A stretch of DNA of 64,000 bases, taken from assembly GCF_009877435.1 (NCBI RefSeq), contig NZ_WXEX01000003.1:62001-126000 (forward strand), read 5' to 3'. Position numbers and translations under genes: made by a program. The notes below the pieces were generated by a model. It saw only the letters and a list, made by a program, of their open reading frames with translations. It was not told where the DNA came from and searched no databases. Shown in pieces: positions 18,255 through 27,511 of the stretch. Each line of letters opens with the position of its first letter. The first letter of the stretch is position 1. Source of the DNA: Heliomicrobium gestii (lineage in GTDB: Bacteria > Bacillota > Desulfitobacteriia > Heliobacteriales > Heliobacteriaceae).

Positions 18255-19211
18255 TTATGGCATTGATTCGAGCTGACGCAGTTGGGTGAGCCCATTGACC
18301 AGCAATGTGAGGGTTTCATTTACTGGCGTGGCGACGCCATGACGGCGGCCGTAGCGCGCCACCGCCCCGTTGATGGCGTCGATCTCTGTCACCCGGCCGG
18401 CTTCCATGTCTCGGAGCATGCTGGAACGGTTGGCGGCCGTTGCCAGAGCAACGGCCTTTGCCCGCTCGACAGGCGCGGGAGAGAGGACGATGCCGGCAGC
18501 CGTCGCCACCGCCGCCGCTTCAGCGACCGCCTCGGTCATCAGGCAGGCCAGCGCCGGTGATTCCAGCACTTTGCCGTTGGGAATGCCGGCGATGGTCGTC
18601 AACGCGTTGATGCCTACGTTGATGAGCAGTTTATCCCACAACAGTCCCGTCACATTGCCGCTGGCCGCCGCGTTCAACCCGGCCCGGTTGAAGGCCGTCG
18701 CGATCGCCACAATCCGTTCGGAGTGAAGGCCTCCCGGCTCTCCCAGGTGGGTCTGTCCCCGCCCGGTCAGCCGGACACTGCCAGGGCCGACAAGGAGGGC
18801 GCCGAAGGAACTGGTTCCCACCAGCACCCGTTCGGCGCCCCAGCGCTCCGCCAGGATCTCGGCATTGCCCAGGCCGTTTTGCAGCGTGAGCAGGGAGGTG
18901 TGGGGGGCCAGGAGCGGCCCCAAACCCTTGGCAGCAACGGCTGTATCGGTCGCTTTGACACAGAGGATGACCAGATCGGCCGGACCAATCTCGGCGGGAC
19001 AGGTGGTGGCGCGCACCGGGATGGTCAACGGTTCGTCCGTTCCTCCCGGAGCATCCAATCTGTTCAGTCCGCTCAGGCGAAGGCCTTCTTTGTTCATCTG
19101 CTCCACATGGGCGGTCTTTCGAGCGATGAGGGTCACATCGGCGCCGGAGCGAGCGAGGAGGCCGCCGTAGAGGCAGCCCATAGCGCCGGCGCCCACCACG
19201 GCGATGAGCAT
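18255..19211 (-). CDS. panE: 2-dehydropantoate 2-reductase
   Basis: NADPH-dependent reduction of ketopantoate to pantoate, the second committed step of pantothenate (CoA) synthesis. 318 aa. It begins with the Rossmann loop VVGAGAMGCLYGG; the family's DKLLINVGINALTTIAG block contains the conserved lysine and asparagine of the active site. Its ATG overlaps the panB stop by one base (TAATG), so the two consecutive enzymes are translationally coupled. No panC or panD is seen beside them. Confidence 0.92.
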   Translation of the reverse strand: MLIAVVGAGAMGCLYGGLLARSGADVTLIARKTAHVEQMNKEGLRLSGLNRLDAPGGTDEPLTIPVRATTCPAEIGPADLVILCVKATDTAVAAKGLGPLLAPHTSLLTLQNGLGNAEILAERWGAERVLVGTSSFGALLVGPGSVRLTGRGQTHLGEPGGLHSERIVAIATAFNRAGLNAAASGNVTGLLWDKLLINVGINALTTIAGIPNGKVLESPALACLMTEAVAEAAAVATAAGIVLSPAPVERAKAVALATAANRSSMLRDMEAGRVTEIDAINGAVARYGRRHGVATPVNETLTLLVNGLTQLRQLESMP

Positions 19212-20041
19212 TAATAGAGTCCTTTCATCTCGTCGTCCATGCCGAAGCTGTGTTCCCGGTCGGGAAAGACGCCGTCGGCCACTTCCCGGGCGTACTCATT
19301 GAGCGCCGACCGGATGACAGGGCCCGTCTGGGCGTATTGCTTGACGAATTTGGGGATGAAACGATCATACATTCCGAGCAGGTCCTGGATGACGAGGACC
19401 TGGCCGTCACAGAAGGGGCCGGCGCCGATGCCGATGGTCGGGATGGAAAGGCTGTCGGTGATCGTTCGGGCCAGGCCGGCGGGGACACATTCGATGACGA
19501 CGCTGAAGGCGCCGGCCGCCTCCAGCGCCAAGGCGTCTTTCAGCATCTGCTCGGCTGCTTCCTCTGTCTTCCCCTGGACCTTGAAACCGCCCAGTTGGGC
19601 CGCCGTCTGCGGGGTGAGACCGATGTGGCCCATGACGGGGATGCCGGCGTCGACGAGAGCGCGGACCGTTGGGGCGATGTGGGTTCCCCCTTCGATCTTG
19701 ACGGCTTCAATGCCGCTTTCCTTCAGCATGCGGTTGCCGTTGCGAATGGCGTCTTCAGGAGAGACATTGTAGGTTCCGAAGGGCATGTCGGCGACGATCA
19801 GGGTGTTCTTTGCGCCCCGAACGACAGGCCGGCAGTGATGGATCATTTCTTCGAGGGTGACCGGAACGGTGCTGTCATAGCCCAGAACAACCATCCCCAG
19901 GGAATCGCCGACCAGGATGATCTCGATGTCGCTCTCATCGACAAGGCGGGCGAAGGGGTAGTCATAGGCGGTGATCATGCGCAGCCGTTTGCCTTGCTTT
20001 TTCACTTCTTTGCACTGGGGCAAGGTGAGCTTCTTGGCCAA
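19211..20041 (-). CDS. panB: 3-methyl-2-oxobutanoate hydroxymethyltransferase
   Basis: Adds a hydroxymethyl group from methylene-tetrahydrofolate to ketoisovalerate, giving ketopantoate. 276 aa, a TIM-barrel enzyme. Signatures: MITAYDYPFARLVDESDIEI, VGDSLGMVVLGYDSTVPVT (metal-binding Asp), KIEGG, and GIGAGPFCDGQVLVIQDLLG. The start is set at TTG 20041 because AGGAGG is 8 bases upstream; an in-frame TTG at 20047 is only 2 bases from it. It is coupled to panE. Confidence 0.92.
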   Translation of the reverse strand: MAKKLTLPQCKEVKKQGKRLRMITAYDYPFARLVDESDIEIILVGDSLGMVVLGYDSTVPVTLEEMIHHCRPVVRGAKNTLIVADMPFGTYNVSPEDAIRNGNRMLKESGIEAVKIEGGTHIAPTVRALVDAGIPVMGHIGLTPQTAAQLGGFKVQGKTEEAAEQMLKDALALEAAGAFSVVIECVPAGLARTITDSLSIPTIGIGAGPFCDGQVLVIQDLLGMYDRFIPKFVKQYAQTGPVIRSALNEYAREVADGVFPDREHSFGMDDEMKGLY

Positions 20042-20124
20042 AACCAATTCCTCCTGTCTGTTTCGCTTTCTATAGACGCCCCTTTGGACGTCGAAAATGC
20101 GCTGCCGTCGCTGAAGAGGGGCGG

Positions 20125-20520
20125 TCAGCCGCTTTCCAATTCTCCCTGCCAGTTAGTTATGCCGCCACGGAAATTTTTCACACCAGAGAAGCCCTGTTTG
20201 CGGAGCGTTTGAACGGCCATTCGGCTGCGCATGCCGCTGGCGCAGATGACGACGATACTGTACTGCCGGTATGGTTCCAACTCGGTCAGGCGCTGTTTCA
20301 ACTCCTGGAGGGGAATGTTGTGGGCACCAACGGGCCGGCGGGTTTGGTGTTCACGGGCGGTTCGGACGTCGAGCAGGAGCGCTCGCTTCTCCTCCGCCAG
20401 GATGCGCGCCGCCTGATCATAGGAGATATCTTCTGCGTCGCCGCCGAAAACATAGCGCGCCGCCAGCCACAAGGCGAGGGCGGCAAAAGCGGTAATGACG
20501 ATCGTTAGCGCCAATTCCAT
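20125..20520 (-). CDS. Membrane-anchored rhodanese-like sulfurtransferase
   Basis: A 131-aa protein with an N-terminal membrane helix (ALTIVITAFAALALWLAA) followed by one rhodanese domain (about residues 30-125). The active-site loop CASGMRSR starts at Cys93, which can carry a persulfide; DVRTAREH is the upstream conserved block. The anchor suggests work at the membrane on sulfur transfer or redox of membrane partners; the substrate is unknown. AGGGGG lies upstream of the ATG at 20520. It lies 83 bases upstream of panB in the same direction and may start that transcript. Confidence 0.85.
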   Translation of the reverse strand: MELALTIVITAFAALALWLAARYVFGGDAEDISYDQAARILAEEKRALLLDVRTAREHQTRRPVGAHNIPLQELKQRLTELEPYRQYSIVVICASGMRSRMAVQTLRKQGFSGVKNFRGGITNWQGELESG

Positions 20521-20624
20521 GTGGGAACCCCCTGTCTGCTTAGTATTTTTCCCTTTTGGTCTCACCGATCTGTTATTTTTTATGGAGCCGCCCCATTCTC
20601 CTCCATTTTCTCCCCTCTGGTGGA

Positions 20625-20653
20625 TTGAATCGTCGAAATACCGGGGATATAAT
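20625..20653 (+). promoter_or_regulatory. Sigma-A-type promoter for the JAMM gene
   Basis: TTGAAT and a perfect TATAAT separated by 17 bases, ending 33 bases before the ATG at 20687. Confidence 0.6.
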
Positions 20654-20686
20654 GGTAACGCTACGGGGAAAGGGGTTAGAATTCCG

Positions 20687-21676
20687 ATGAACGAAGAGAT
20701 TAATGTCGAATATCTACACGTTGAAATCCTGGACAAGGCCTTCAACGATGTGAGTGAATATGTAGGAAAATCCAACCATGAGGCCGGCGGCCTGCTCCTG
20801 GGCGATGTCTTTTTTCAGGAACGTTCAGGGATTTTAGGGGCCCTTGTTCGCGTGGACACCTTCCTGCCGGCCCTGAACGCCGAGCCGGTCCATACGAGTC
20901 TCAAGCTGACAGAAGCCGATTGGAAGGAGTGGGAGCGCCTGCGCAAGCTGGCGCCGAAACTGCAGGTTCTCGGCTGGGTGCACAGCCATCCCGGCTGCGG
21001 CCTCTTCTTTTCCGGTCAGGATTTGACGATTCAGCAGGAGTATTTTTCCCGGCCCTGGCACATCGGCTGGGTTGTCGATCCCCAGTCAGGCACCCATGGC
21101 TTTTACCGCTGGCGCAAAGGCGCCATGGTGGCCACAGAAGACTGGCAGGCGATCCAGGTTACCCGTTCGGCGCGCACCCAACCGGTGCCGCTTTACCCTC
21201 GTTCGGCGCCAGTTGGCAAAAATCCTGCCTTTTCCAGTCCCAACGCCTATGGAGCGAAGGCCAGCGTCCGTTTCGGAGAAGGGCCTGCCGCCGAAACAGC
21301 TGCCGCGTCCGGCGCTCTGTCGCAGAATTCGGCGCAGCCTGGCGCGCCGCTTCCTCGTTTCGAACGACCGATTGAGGAAACGGCCCGGATGATGTTCGCT
21401 GTTCCCGAGCAGGCAGGGAATGTGGCTGCGGAAAAAGGAAAACCTGTCCTTGTCATTGATGACACTGTCGCCGGTTCGTCCCTTCCGGTCATCACCAATG
21501 ATCGATTGCGGGGATCGCGCGATCCGCTCAAAGATATGCCGCCGGAGGCGCGAGCGCGTGGACGACGGGGGGAGAGCGCCTGGAAGCGGGCGGCCATGAC
21601 CGTGGGTATGGGTCTATTGATCTTTTTGGGGGCGGCCCTGGTGACTGTCGGTGTATACACCCTGTGGTGGAAATAG
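20687..21676 (+). CDS. Membrane-anchored JAMM/MPN-domain protein
   Basis: A 329-aa protein with an N-terminal JAB/MPN metalloprotease-like domain. All JAMM zinc-site residues are visible: Glu32 in HEAGGLLLG, and His99, His101, Ser109 and Asp112 in HSHPGCGLFFSGQD. A low-complexity Ala/Pro linker (about 170-290) leads to a C-terminal transmembrane helix (VGMGLLIFLGAALVTVGVY), so it is tail-anchored with the catalytic domain presumably cytosolic. No ubiquitin-like or E1-like gene is next to it, so the substrate is unknown. The ATG at 20687 is preceded by a good promoter and GGGG-rich ribosome site. Confidence 0.8.
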   Translation: MNEEINVEYLHVEILDKAFNDVSEYVGKSNHEAGGLLLGDVFFQERSGILGALVRVDTFLPALNAEPVHTSLKLTEADWKEWERLRKLAPKLQVLGWVHSHPGCGLFFSGQDLTIQQEYFSRPWHIGWVVDPQSGTHGFYRWRKGAMVATEDWQAIQVTRSARTQPVPLYPRSAPVGKNPAFSSPNAYGAKASVRFGEGPAAETAAASGALSQNSAQPGAPLPRFERPIEETARMMFAVPEQAGNVAAEKGKPVLVIDDTVAGSSLPVITNDRLRGSRDPLKDMPPEARARGRRGESAWKRAAMTVGMGLLIFLGAALVTVGVYTLWWK

Positions 21677-21866
21677 CCGCAACGCCTGTGACGTTCCTCC
21701 TTGCGACGTTTGTGAATAGTCGAACAAATGGGTCTGTGCAGGAATTCCGTCAAGATCGAACGAATACTTTCTGAACACATACCGGTTCAAAGGGCGAGCC
21801 ATCGGATTTTCAGTTGGCAACGGACGATCCCTCTCGGCGAAATTCGTACAGGTGGTGCATGAACCC

Positions 21867-22835
21867 ATGATCGACCAGATTCCCGCCCTGATCGCCGGCG
21901 AGCGACGAGTGGCAGCCAAGATGATCACCCTCGTAGAAAACGGCGGCCCCGAAAAACAGGAGTTGCTGAAAGCGCTTTACCCCCATACGGGCAAAGCCTA
22001 CGTCCTCGGCATCACCGGCTCGCCGGGCGCAGGCAAATCAAGCCTGACTGACCGCCTGATCTCGGGCTTGCGCAAACAGGGCAAGAAAGTCGGTGTCGTC
22101 GCTGTCGACCCGACGAGCCCCTTCACGGGCGGCGCCATCCTTGGTGACCGCATCCGCATGAATGAGCACTACATGGACAAGGATGTCTTCATCCGCTCCA
22201 TGGGCACCCGGGGCAGCCTTGGCGGCTTGGCCCGGGCGACAAAAGAGGTGCTCAAGGTCCTCGACGTCTTTGGCTGTGACTACATCCTCGTCGAAACGGT
22301 CGGCGTCGGCCAGTCCGAACTGGAGATCATGACCGCCGCCGACACCACCGTCGTCGTGCTCACCCCTGGCGCCGGCGACTCCATCCAAGCCATCAAGGCG
22401 GGCATCATGGAGATTGCCGATGTTTTCGCTGTCAACAAGGCTGATCTGGAAGGGGCCGATCGTGTCGTCACCGAGATCGAGGTGATGCTTGATCTGGGCG
22501 CCCGCACCCGCCCCGGCACCCAGGAGTGGCGTCCCCCTGTCGTGCGCACGGTGGCCATGCGCGACAGCGGCATCGACCAACTGCTCGATGCCGTCCAGAA
22601 GCACCGTGATCACCTGGAGACGACAGGAAAACTCGCCGACGAACGAAAACAGCGGATCAAGTTGGAACTGCGCGAAGTGATCGAGCATCACATCAAGGAT
22701 CTGATCCGGAATAAAGTGGAGAAAACAGGCGAGTGGGACCGGATTCTCGACGAGGTGATCCATCGCACCCTCGATCCGAATACGGCGGCTGAACAGGTGC
22801 TGGAAAAAGGGCTCGCATCGGGGGAGCCTCAGTAA
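21867..22835 (+). CDS. meaB: MeaB/ArgK-type GTPase, B12-mutase chaperone
   Basis: G3E-family P-loop GTPase that guards methylmalonyl-CoA mutase-type enzymes during adenosylcobalamin loading. 322 aa. GSPGAGKSS (51-59) is the P-loop; DPTSPFTGGAILGDRIRM and VETVGVGQSE are family signatures; NKAD gives guanine specificity; the C-terminal helix is the dimerisation arm. No mutase gene adjoins it. The nearest B12 enzyme candidate is at 35.8 kb. The ATG at 21867 matches the family N-terminus (IAGERRVAAKMITLVENG); GTGs at 21852 and 21855 are alternatives. I see nothing but weak signals in 21677-21866. Confidence 0.9.
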   Translation: MIDQIPALIAGERRVAAKMITLVENGGPEKQELLKALYPHTGKAYVLGITGSPGAGKSSLTDRLISGLRKQGKKVGVVAVDPTSPFTGGAILGDRIRMNEHYMDKDVFIRSMGTRGSLGGLARATKEVLKVLDVFGCDYILVETVGVGQSELEIMTAADTTVVVLTPGAGDSIQAIKAGIMEIADVFAVNKADLEGADRVVTEIEVMLDLGARTRPGTQEWRPPVVRTVAMRDSGIDQLLDAVQKHRDHLETTGKLADERKQRIKLELREVIEHHIKDLIRNKVEKTGEWDRILDEVIHRTLDPNTAAEQVLEKGLASGEPQ

Positions 22836-22894
22836 CCCTTTGGGGCAAACTTGACAAAAGGAACCAAAGTCCCTAAGATAAAGGAATAATCCAT

Positions 22895-23141
22895 CGGTTG
22901 AAAACGACGATGGGGAGGAGTACACCGTTTTAAACCCTGCAGAGAGGCGACCCAGGGGTGTTCCCCTGGCTGAAAGGTCGCCGGGTGGCGCGGTGGAAGT
23001 CGTCCCGGAGTGCCGCGAGGCCGGTTGGACCCGTTATCGTCCCCCAAGAGCGCTTTTTCGACCGCGGCGATTCGCCGGCGGCCGGAAGAACAAAGGTGGT
23101 ACCGCGGAGCACTCCGTCCTTTGCCGGACGGGGTGCTTTTT
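22895..23141 (+). promoter_or_regulatory. T-box riboswitch controlling valS
   Basis: tRNA-sensing leader. The T-box proper, AAGGTGGTACCGCGG, is at 23093-23107. A terminator hairpin follows (GCACTCCGTCC at 23109-23119, GGACGGGGTGC at 23126-23136, T-run). Upstream, GCAGAGAGG and GCTGAAAGG are stem I elements, and GAAGTCGTC at about 22996-23004 places a valine GTC codon in the expected specifier position. Uncharged tRNA-Val should favour the antiterminator and raise valS transcription. Confidence 0.9.
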
Positions 23142-23219
23142 GTATTTTTTGCGCGACCGGAGATTTTTCCGGCGCAGGGTAAGCGGACCGATAGGAAATC
23201 AACGGGAGGAAGGATTCAA

Positions 23220-25904
23220 GTGAGCGAAGCGACATCTTCCGGTTTGTCCAAAACTTATGATCCCAAACAGGTGGAAGCCATGCGCTATGCCTGGTGGAGT
23301 GAGAAGGGCTTTTTCAAAGCCGACGTCAAAGGTGGCGGCAAACCCTTTTCGATCGTCATGCCTCCGCCGAACGTGACGGGAAGCCTGCACCTGGGCCATG
23401 CCCTTGACAACACCCTTCAGGACATCCTTTCCCGCTTTAAGCGGATGCAGGGCTACAACGTGCTCTGGGTTCCCGGCACTGACCATGCCGGCATCGCCAC
23501 GCAAGCCAAGGTGGAAGAAGCCCTGTCCAAGGAAGGCGTCTCCAAGTACGACCTCGGCCGCGATGCCTTTTTGGAGCGGGTTTGGGATTGGAAACACCAG
23601 TACGGCAACCGCATCACGACCCAACTGCGCACCCTGGGCACCTCCTGCGACTGGAGCCGGGAGCGCTTCACCATGGATGAGGGCTGTTCCGAGGCTGTCC
23701 AGGAGGTCTTCATCCGCCTCTACGAAAAAGGCTTGATCTACCGGGGCAACCGGATCATCAACTGGTGCCCCAAGTGCCAAACGACCATCTCCGACATCGA
23801 GGTGGAGCATGAGGAGCGCGGCGGCCACCTCTGGCACATCCGCTATCCTGTCCAAGGCGGCGACGGCGAAGTCGTCGTGGCGACAACCCGACCCGAAACG
23901 ATGCTTGGCGACACGGCGGTAGCCGTCCATCCCGACGATGACCGCTACAAGCACCTGATCGGAAAAATGGTCGTCCTGCCTATCGTCAACCGGCCGATCC
24001 CTGTCATCGCCGACGCCTACGTCGATCCCGCCTTCGGCACCGGCGTCGTCAAGATCACGCCGGCCCATGACCCGAACGATTTTGAGGTGGGCCTGCGTCA
24101 CAACCTTCCCCAGATCACTGTCATGACCAAGGAAGCCCTCATGAACGATGAAGCCGGCCCCTACGCCGGGTTGGACCGCTATGAGTGCCGCAAGCGCATC
24201 GTCGGCGATCTGGAGGCCCAGGGGTATCTGGTGAAAGTCAACGACCATGTCCACGCCGTCGGCCAGTGTTACCGCTGTGACACCGTCGTCGAACCGATGG
24301 TGTCTCCCCAGTGGTTTGTCCGCATGAAGCCCCTGGCCGAGCCGGCGATGGAGGTCGTCAAGGACGGGCGGCTCAAGTTCGTGCCTGAGCGGTTTACGAA
24401 GATCTACTTGGGCTGGCTGGAAAACATCCGCGACTGGTGCATCTCCCGGCAGCTCTGGTGGGGCCACCGCATCCCCGTCTGGTACTGTGATGACTGCGAC
24501 TACATCTACTGCGGCCGCGCCGACGAGCGTCCCGACGTCTGTCCCAAATGCGGCGCCAGTCACTTTGAGCAGGATCCCGATGTGCTCGACACCTGGTTCT
24601 CCTCTGGCCTTTGGCCCTTTTCCACCCTCGGCTGGCCGGAAAAAACAGAGGAACTGGCCAAGTACTACCCCACGTCGGTCCTCGTCACAGGCCGGGACAT
24701 CATCTTCTTCTGGGTGGCCCGCATGGTCTTCCTGGGCCTCGAATTCATGGGCGAAGTGCCCTTCCGCGAGGTCTTCATCCACGGTCTCATCCTGGACGCC
24801 CAGGGGCGCAAAATGTCCAAGTCCCTCGGCAACGGAGTCGACCCCATTGAGGTCATTGACCAGTATGGCGCTGACACGCTGCGGTTCATGCTCGTCACCG
24901 GCAACACGCCCGGCAACGACATTCGCTTCCAATTTGAGCGGCTAGAGGGAACCCGGAACTTTGCCAACAAGATCTGGAACGCCTCGCGCTTTGTTCTCAT
25001 GAACTTGGAGGGCTTCAAGAGCCACCAGCCTTGGGGCGAACTGACCCTGGCTGACCGCTGGATCCTTTCCCGGTACAACCGCCTGATCGGCGAAACGACG
25101 GCGGCGCTGGAACAATACGATCTGGGCGAGGCGGCTCGCCTGATCTATGAATTCCTCTGGAACGAATACTGTGACTGGTATATCGAACTGGCCAAACCGC
25201 GCCTCTATGGCAAGGAGCCCGGCGCCAACGACGCCGCCGCATCGCGCCAGACGGCCCAGAAGGTGCTCGCCCATGTGTTGCGCGGCACGCTGGAACTGCT
25301 CCACCCCTTCATGCCCTTCCTCACCGAAGAGATCTGGCAGCAGTTGCCCCACCATGGCGAATCGATCATGATCGCCCCCTGGCCCGAAGGGGAGCCTGAG
25401 TTCATCAACGCCTCTGTGGAGGAAGAGATGGCCCTGGTCATGGATGTCATCCGCGCCATCCGCAACATCCGGGCCGAGATGAACGTGGCGCCGGGCAAGC
25501 GGGCTGAGGTGATCCTGGTCAGCGGCAACGAGGAGCACCGCCGGGTCCTGGCCGGTGGCGCTGCCTACATCGTCAACCTGGCCAGCGCTTCCGAAGTGGA
25601 GATCGAAGGGACCGGCTACGGACAGCCCGAAGGGGCGGCGACGGCCATCGTCGGTGACACATCCATTTACCTGCCCTTGAAGGGGCTCATTGACCTGACC
25701 AAAGAGATCGACCGCCTGACGAAGGAGTTGCGGGCCGTTGAATCAGAGGTGCGCCGCCTCGGCGGCAAGCTGAACAACGCCGGCTTTATCGCGAAGGCGC
25801 CGGCGGAAGTGGTCGCCAAGGAACGTGAAAAGGAAGGGGAGGCGCTCCGGAAAAAATCGGCTCTGGAGGAACGCCTGCGCACCCTCACATCACTGGGGAC
25901 CTGA
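23220..25904 (+). CDS. valS: Valyl-tRNA synthetase
   Basis: Class I synthetase charging tRNA-Val, 894 aa. HLGH is at residues 57-60 and KMSKS at 531-535. The connective editing domain lies between them, with paired cysteine motifs CPKC and CDDC...CPKC typical of zinc-binding ValRS. The C-terminal coiled coil ([22 protein letters not shown]) contacts the tRNA. GTG start at 23220 with GGGAGGAAGG upstream; the open frame extending into the T-box leader is not coding. The stop overlaps folC (TGATG), so folC is in the same T-box-controlled transcript. Confidence 0.96.
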   Translation: MSEATSSGLSKTYDPKQVEAMRYAWWSEKGFFKADVKGGGKPFSIVMPPPNVTGSLHLGHALDNTLQDILSRFKRMQGYNVLWVPGTDHAGIATQAKVEEALSKEGVSKYDLGRDAFLERVWDWKHQYGNRITTQLRTLGTSCDWSRERFTMDEGCSEAVQEVFIRLYEKGLIYRGNRIINWCPKCQTTISDIEVEHEERGGHLWHIRYPVQGGDGEVVVATTRPETMLGDTAVAVHPDDDRYKHLIGKMVVLPIVNRPIPVIADAYVDPAFGTGVVKITPAHDPNDFEVGLRHNLPQITVMTKEALMNDEAGPYAGLDRYECRKRIVGDLEAQGYLVKVNDHVHAVGQCYRCDTVVEPMVSPQWFVRMKPLAEPAMEVVKDGRLKFVPERFTKIYLGWLENIRDWCISRQLWWGHRIPVWYCDDCDYIYCGRADERPDVCPKCGASHFEQDPDVLDTWFSSGLWPFSTLGWPEKTEELAKYYPTSVLVTGRDIIFFWVARMVFLGLEFMGEVPFREVFIHGLILDAQGRKMSKSLGNGVDPIEVIDQYGADTLRFMLVTGNTPGNDIRFQFERLEGTRNFANKIWNASRFVLMNLEGFKSHQPWGELTLADRWILSRYNRLIGETTAALEQYDLGEAARLIYEFLWNEYCDWYIELAKPRLYGKEPGANDAAASRQTAQKVLAHVLRGTLELLHPFMPFLTEEIWQQLPHHGESIMIAPWPEGEPEFINASVEEEMALVMDVIRAIRNIRAEMNVAPGKRAEVILVSGNEEHRRVLAGGAAYIVNLASASEVEIEGTGYGQPEGAATAIVGDTSIYLPLKGLIDLTKEIDRLTKELRAVESEVRRLGGKLNNAGFIAKAPAEVVAKEREKEGEALRKKSALEERLRTLTSLGT

Positions 25905-27397
25905 TGGAACGAGCAATGAAACAGGAGCCAAAAAGAGAGCGGGAGCAGCATGCTGCTCCCGTTGTCACTTCGACTTGTCACAATGGGGCCTCCGGGCAAG
26001 AGGGGCACGCTGCCAGTCACGATGCCTCTTTCGCCGATGCGCTGGCCTACTTGAAAGACTTGACCAAGTTCGGCTTTAACTTCGGCCTGGGTCGCATTAC
26101 CGAGTTGTTGCGCCGCCTCGGCGACCCGCACCGCCGGGAGCGCCCCGCTTTTATTCATGTCGGCGGCACGAACGGCAAAGGCTCCACCTCGGTGATGACC
26201 GCCGCCGTTTTGCAGGCGGCGGGCCATCGGGTCGGCCTGTTCACATCGCCCCACCTGCACTGTTACACGGAACGGACACGCATCAACGGCGAGCCCATCG
26301 CCAAGGCGAAAATGGCGGCGCTGATCGCCGAGCTGCGCCCTCACCTGGAGGCGATGGTGGCCGAAGGCTTTGAACACCCCACCGAGTTTGAGGTCTGGAC
26401 GGCCTTGTCTCTGCTTTATTTCGCCCAGGAAGACGTCGATGTGGTCGTCCTTGAGGTGGGGCTTGGCGGGGCCATCGATTCGACAAACGTGGTGACGCCG
26501 ATCGTAGCCTGCATCACCAATGTCACCTTTGACCACATGGATTACCTGGGCACGACGCTGCCGGAGATCGCCGCCGTCAAGGGGGGGATCGTCAAGGCCG
26601 GCGCGCCGCTGGTGACTGCCAGCGAAGAGGCCCCTGTGCTGGCGGTGCTCCGGGAGAAGGCGGAACAAGTCGGCGCGCCGGTCATCCAGGTGGTGCGCCG
26701 GGGACCGATACTGCCCAAAGCCATCCAGGTCCGGTGGGAACCTGTAGCGGGCCAGGAGCGGGAGAGGATCGTCGTCGAGGGCCGTCTCGGCCTCTACGGT
26801 CCCCTAACGCCGCCCCTGACAGGCAAGCACCAGCAGGTGAATCTGGCAACGGCCGTGGCGGTGCTGGAAGCGGCAAAGGAGAAGGGCTTTGACTGGCGAC
26901 CGGATCACCTGGCGTCGGGGCTGCGCCAGGTGACCTGGCCGGGTCGACTGGAACGTCTCGGTTCCTTTCTGCTCGACGGCGCCCACAACGTGGCCGGCGC
27001 GTTGGCCCTGGCCGGTGCGCTCCGAGAAGAAGGCGCCGGGAAGCGTGTCTTCGTCCTGGGCATGCTGGCCGACAAAGAGCGCGAGCGCGTCGTCGAGATC
27101 TTGGCCCCCCTGGCCAACGCCATCGTGGTGACGCGGCCCAACAGCCCTCGCGCCGGCGAATGGCAGGCCTTGGCCTCCCTGGCAGCCAGCCGCTGCCCGC
27201 GCGTCTTTGTCGTCGACGACATCGGCGATGCCCTGGAGAAGGCTCGGCAACTGGCCCCATCGACGCCGGCAGCCGTTGTCGGCGAACCCCCCCGTTTAGC
27301 GGCGCCGATCGTCGTCACCGGATCGTTGTACATGGTGGCAGAGGCGAGGAATGTGATCCTTTCTGACGAATGTAATCGAAGATTTTACGAAAAATGA
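25904..27397 (+). CDS. folC: Folylpolyglutamate synthase / dihydrofolate synthase
   Basis: ATP-dependent addition of glutamate to dihydropteroate and reduced folates. 497 aa. The P-loop GTNGKGST is at 88-95, and KADKER-like and SNVVTPI motifs are recognisable (STNVVTPIVACITNVTFDHMDYLG). Family proteins normally begin close to the segment FADALAYLKDL, here at residue 43, so about 40 extra, unconserved residues precede the domain; the DNA for these holds a 22-bp perfect palindrome (25940-25961). No start codon lies in frame between the palindrome and the domain. The stop codon is inside the terminator stem. Confidence 0.9.
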   Translation: MERAMKQEPKREREQHAAPVVTSTCHNGASGQEGHAASHDASFADALAYLKDLTKFGFNFGLGRITELLRRLGDPHRRERPAFIHVGGTNGKGSTSVMTAAVLQAAGHRVGLFTSPHLHCYTERTRINGEPIAKAKMAALIAELRPHLEAMVAEGFEHPTEFEVWTALSLLYFAQEDVDVVVLEVGLGGAIDSTNVVTPIVACITNVTFDHMDYLGTTLPEIAAVKGGIVKAGAPLVTASEEAPVLAVLREKAEQVGAPVIQVVRRGPILPKAIQVRWEPVAGQERERIVVEGRLGLYGPLTPPLTGKHQQVNLATAVAVLEAAKEKGFDWRPDHLASGLRQVTWPGRLERLGSFLLDGAHNVAGALALAGALREEGAGKRVFVLGMLADKERERVVEILAPLANAIVVTRPNSPRAGEWQALASLAASRCPRVFVVDDIGDALEKARQLAPSTPAAVVGEPPRLAAPIVVTGSLYMVAEARNVILSDECNRRFYEK

Positions 27398-27425
27398 GAT
27401 GGTGGCTTCACCATCTCATTTTCTG
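27391..27425 (+). terminator. Terminator of the valS-folC operon
   Basis: Perfect 14-bp stem (AAAATGAGATGGTG / CACCATCTCATTTT) with a 4-base loop; the folC TGA lies in the left arm. Confidence 0.88.
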
Positions 27426-27435
27426 CTGATATAAT
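27407..27435 (+). promoter_or_regulatory. Possible promoter for the DUF47-pit pair
   Basis: TTCACC, 17 bases, perfect TATAAT, overlapping the folC terminator. The -10 box is strong, the -35 box partial. Confidence 0.4.
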
Positions 27436-27511
27436 AGTTGGGGTGTGCGCGTAAAGATTAGGTTATGGATGTTAGCATTTCGTAAAAATCAGGAAGAAGG
27501 GTTTAAACAAC

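Noticed and set aside
23010-23219. 70-codon N-terminal extension of valS
   Set aside because: It covers the T-box and its terminator hairpin; the GTG at 23220 with GGGAGG upstream is the real start.
23199-24932. 577-codon frame antisense to valS
   Set aside because: Shadow of codon bias in a GC-rich gene; no ribosome site, and valS is unambiguous on the other strand.
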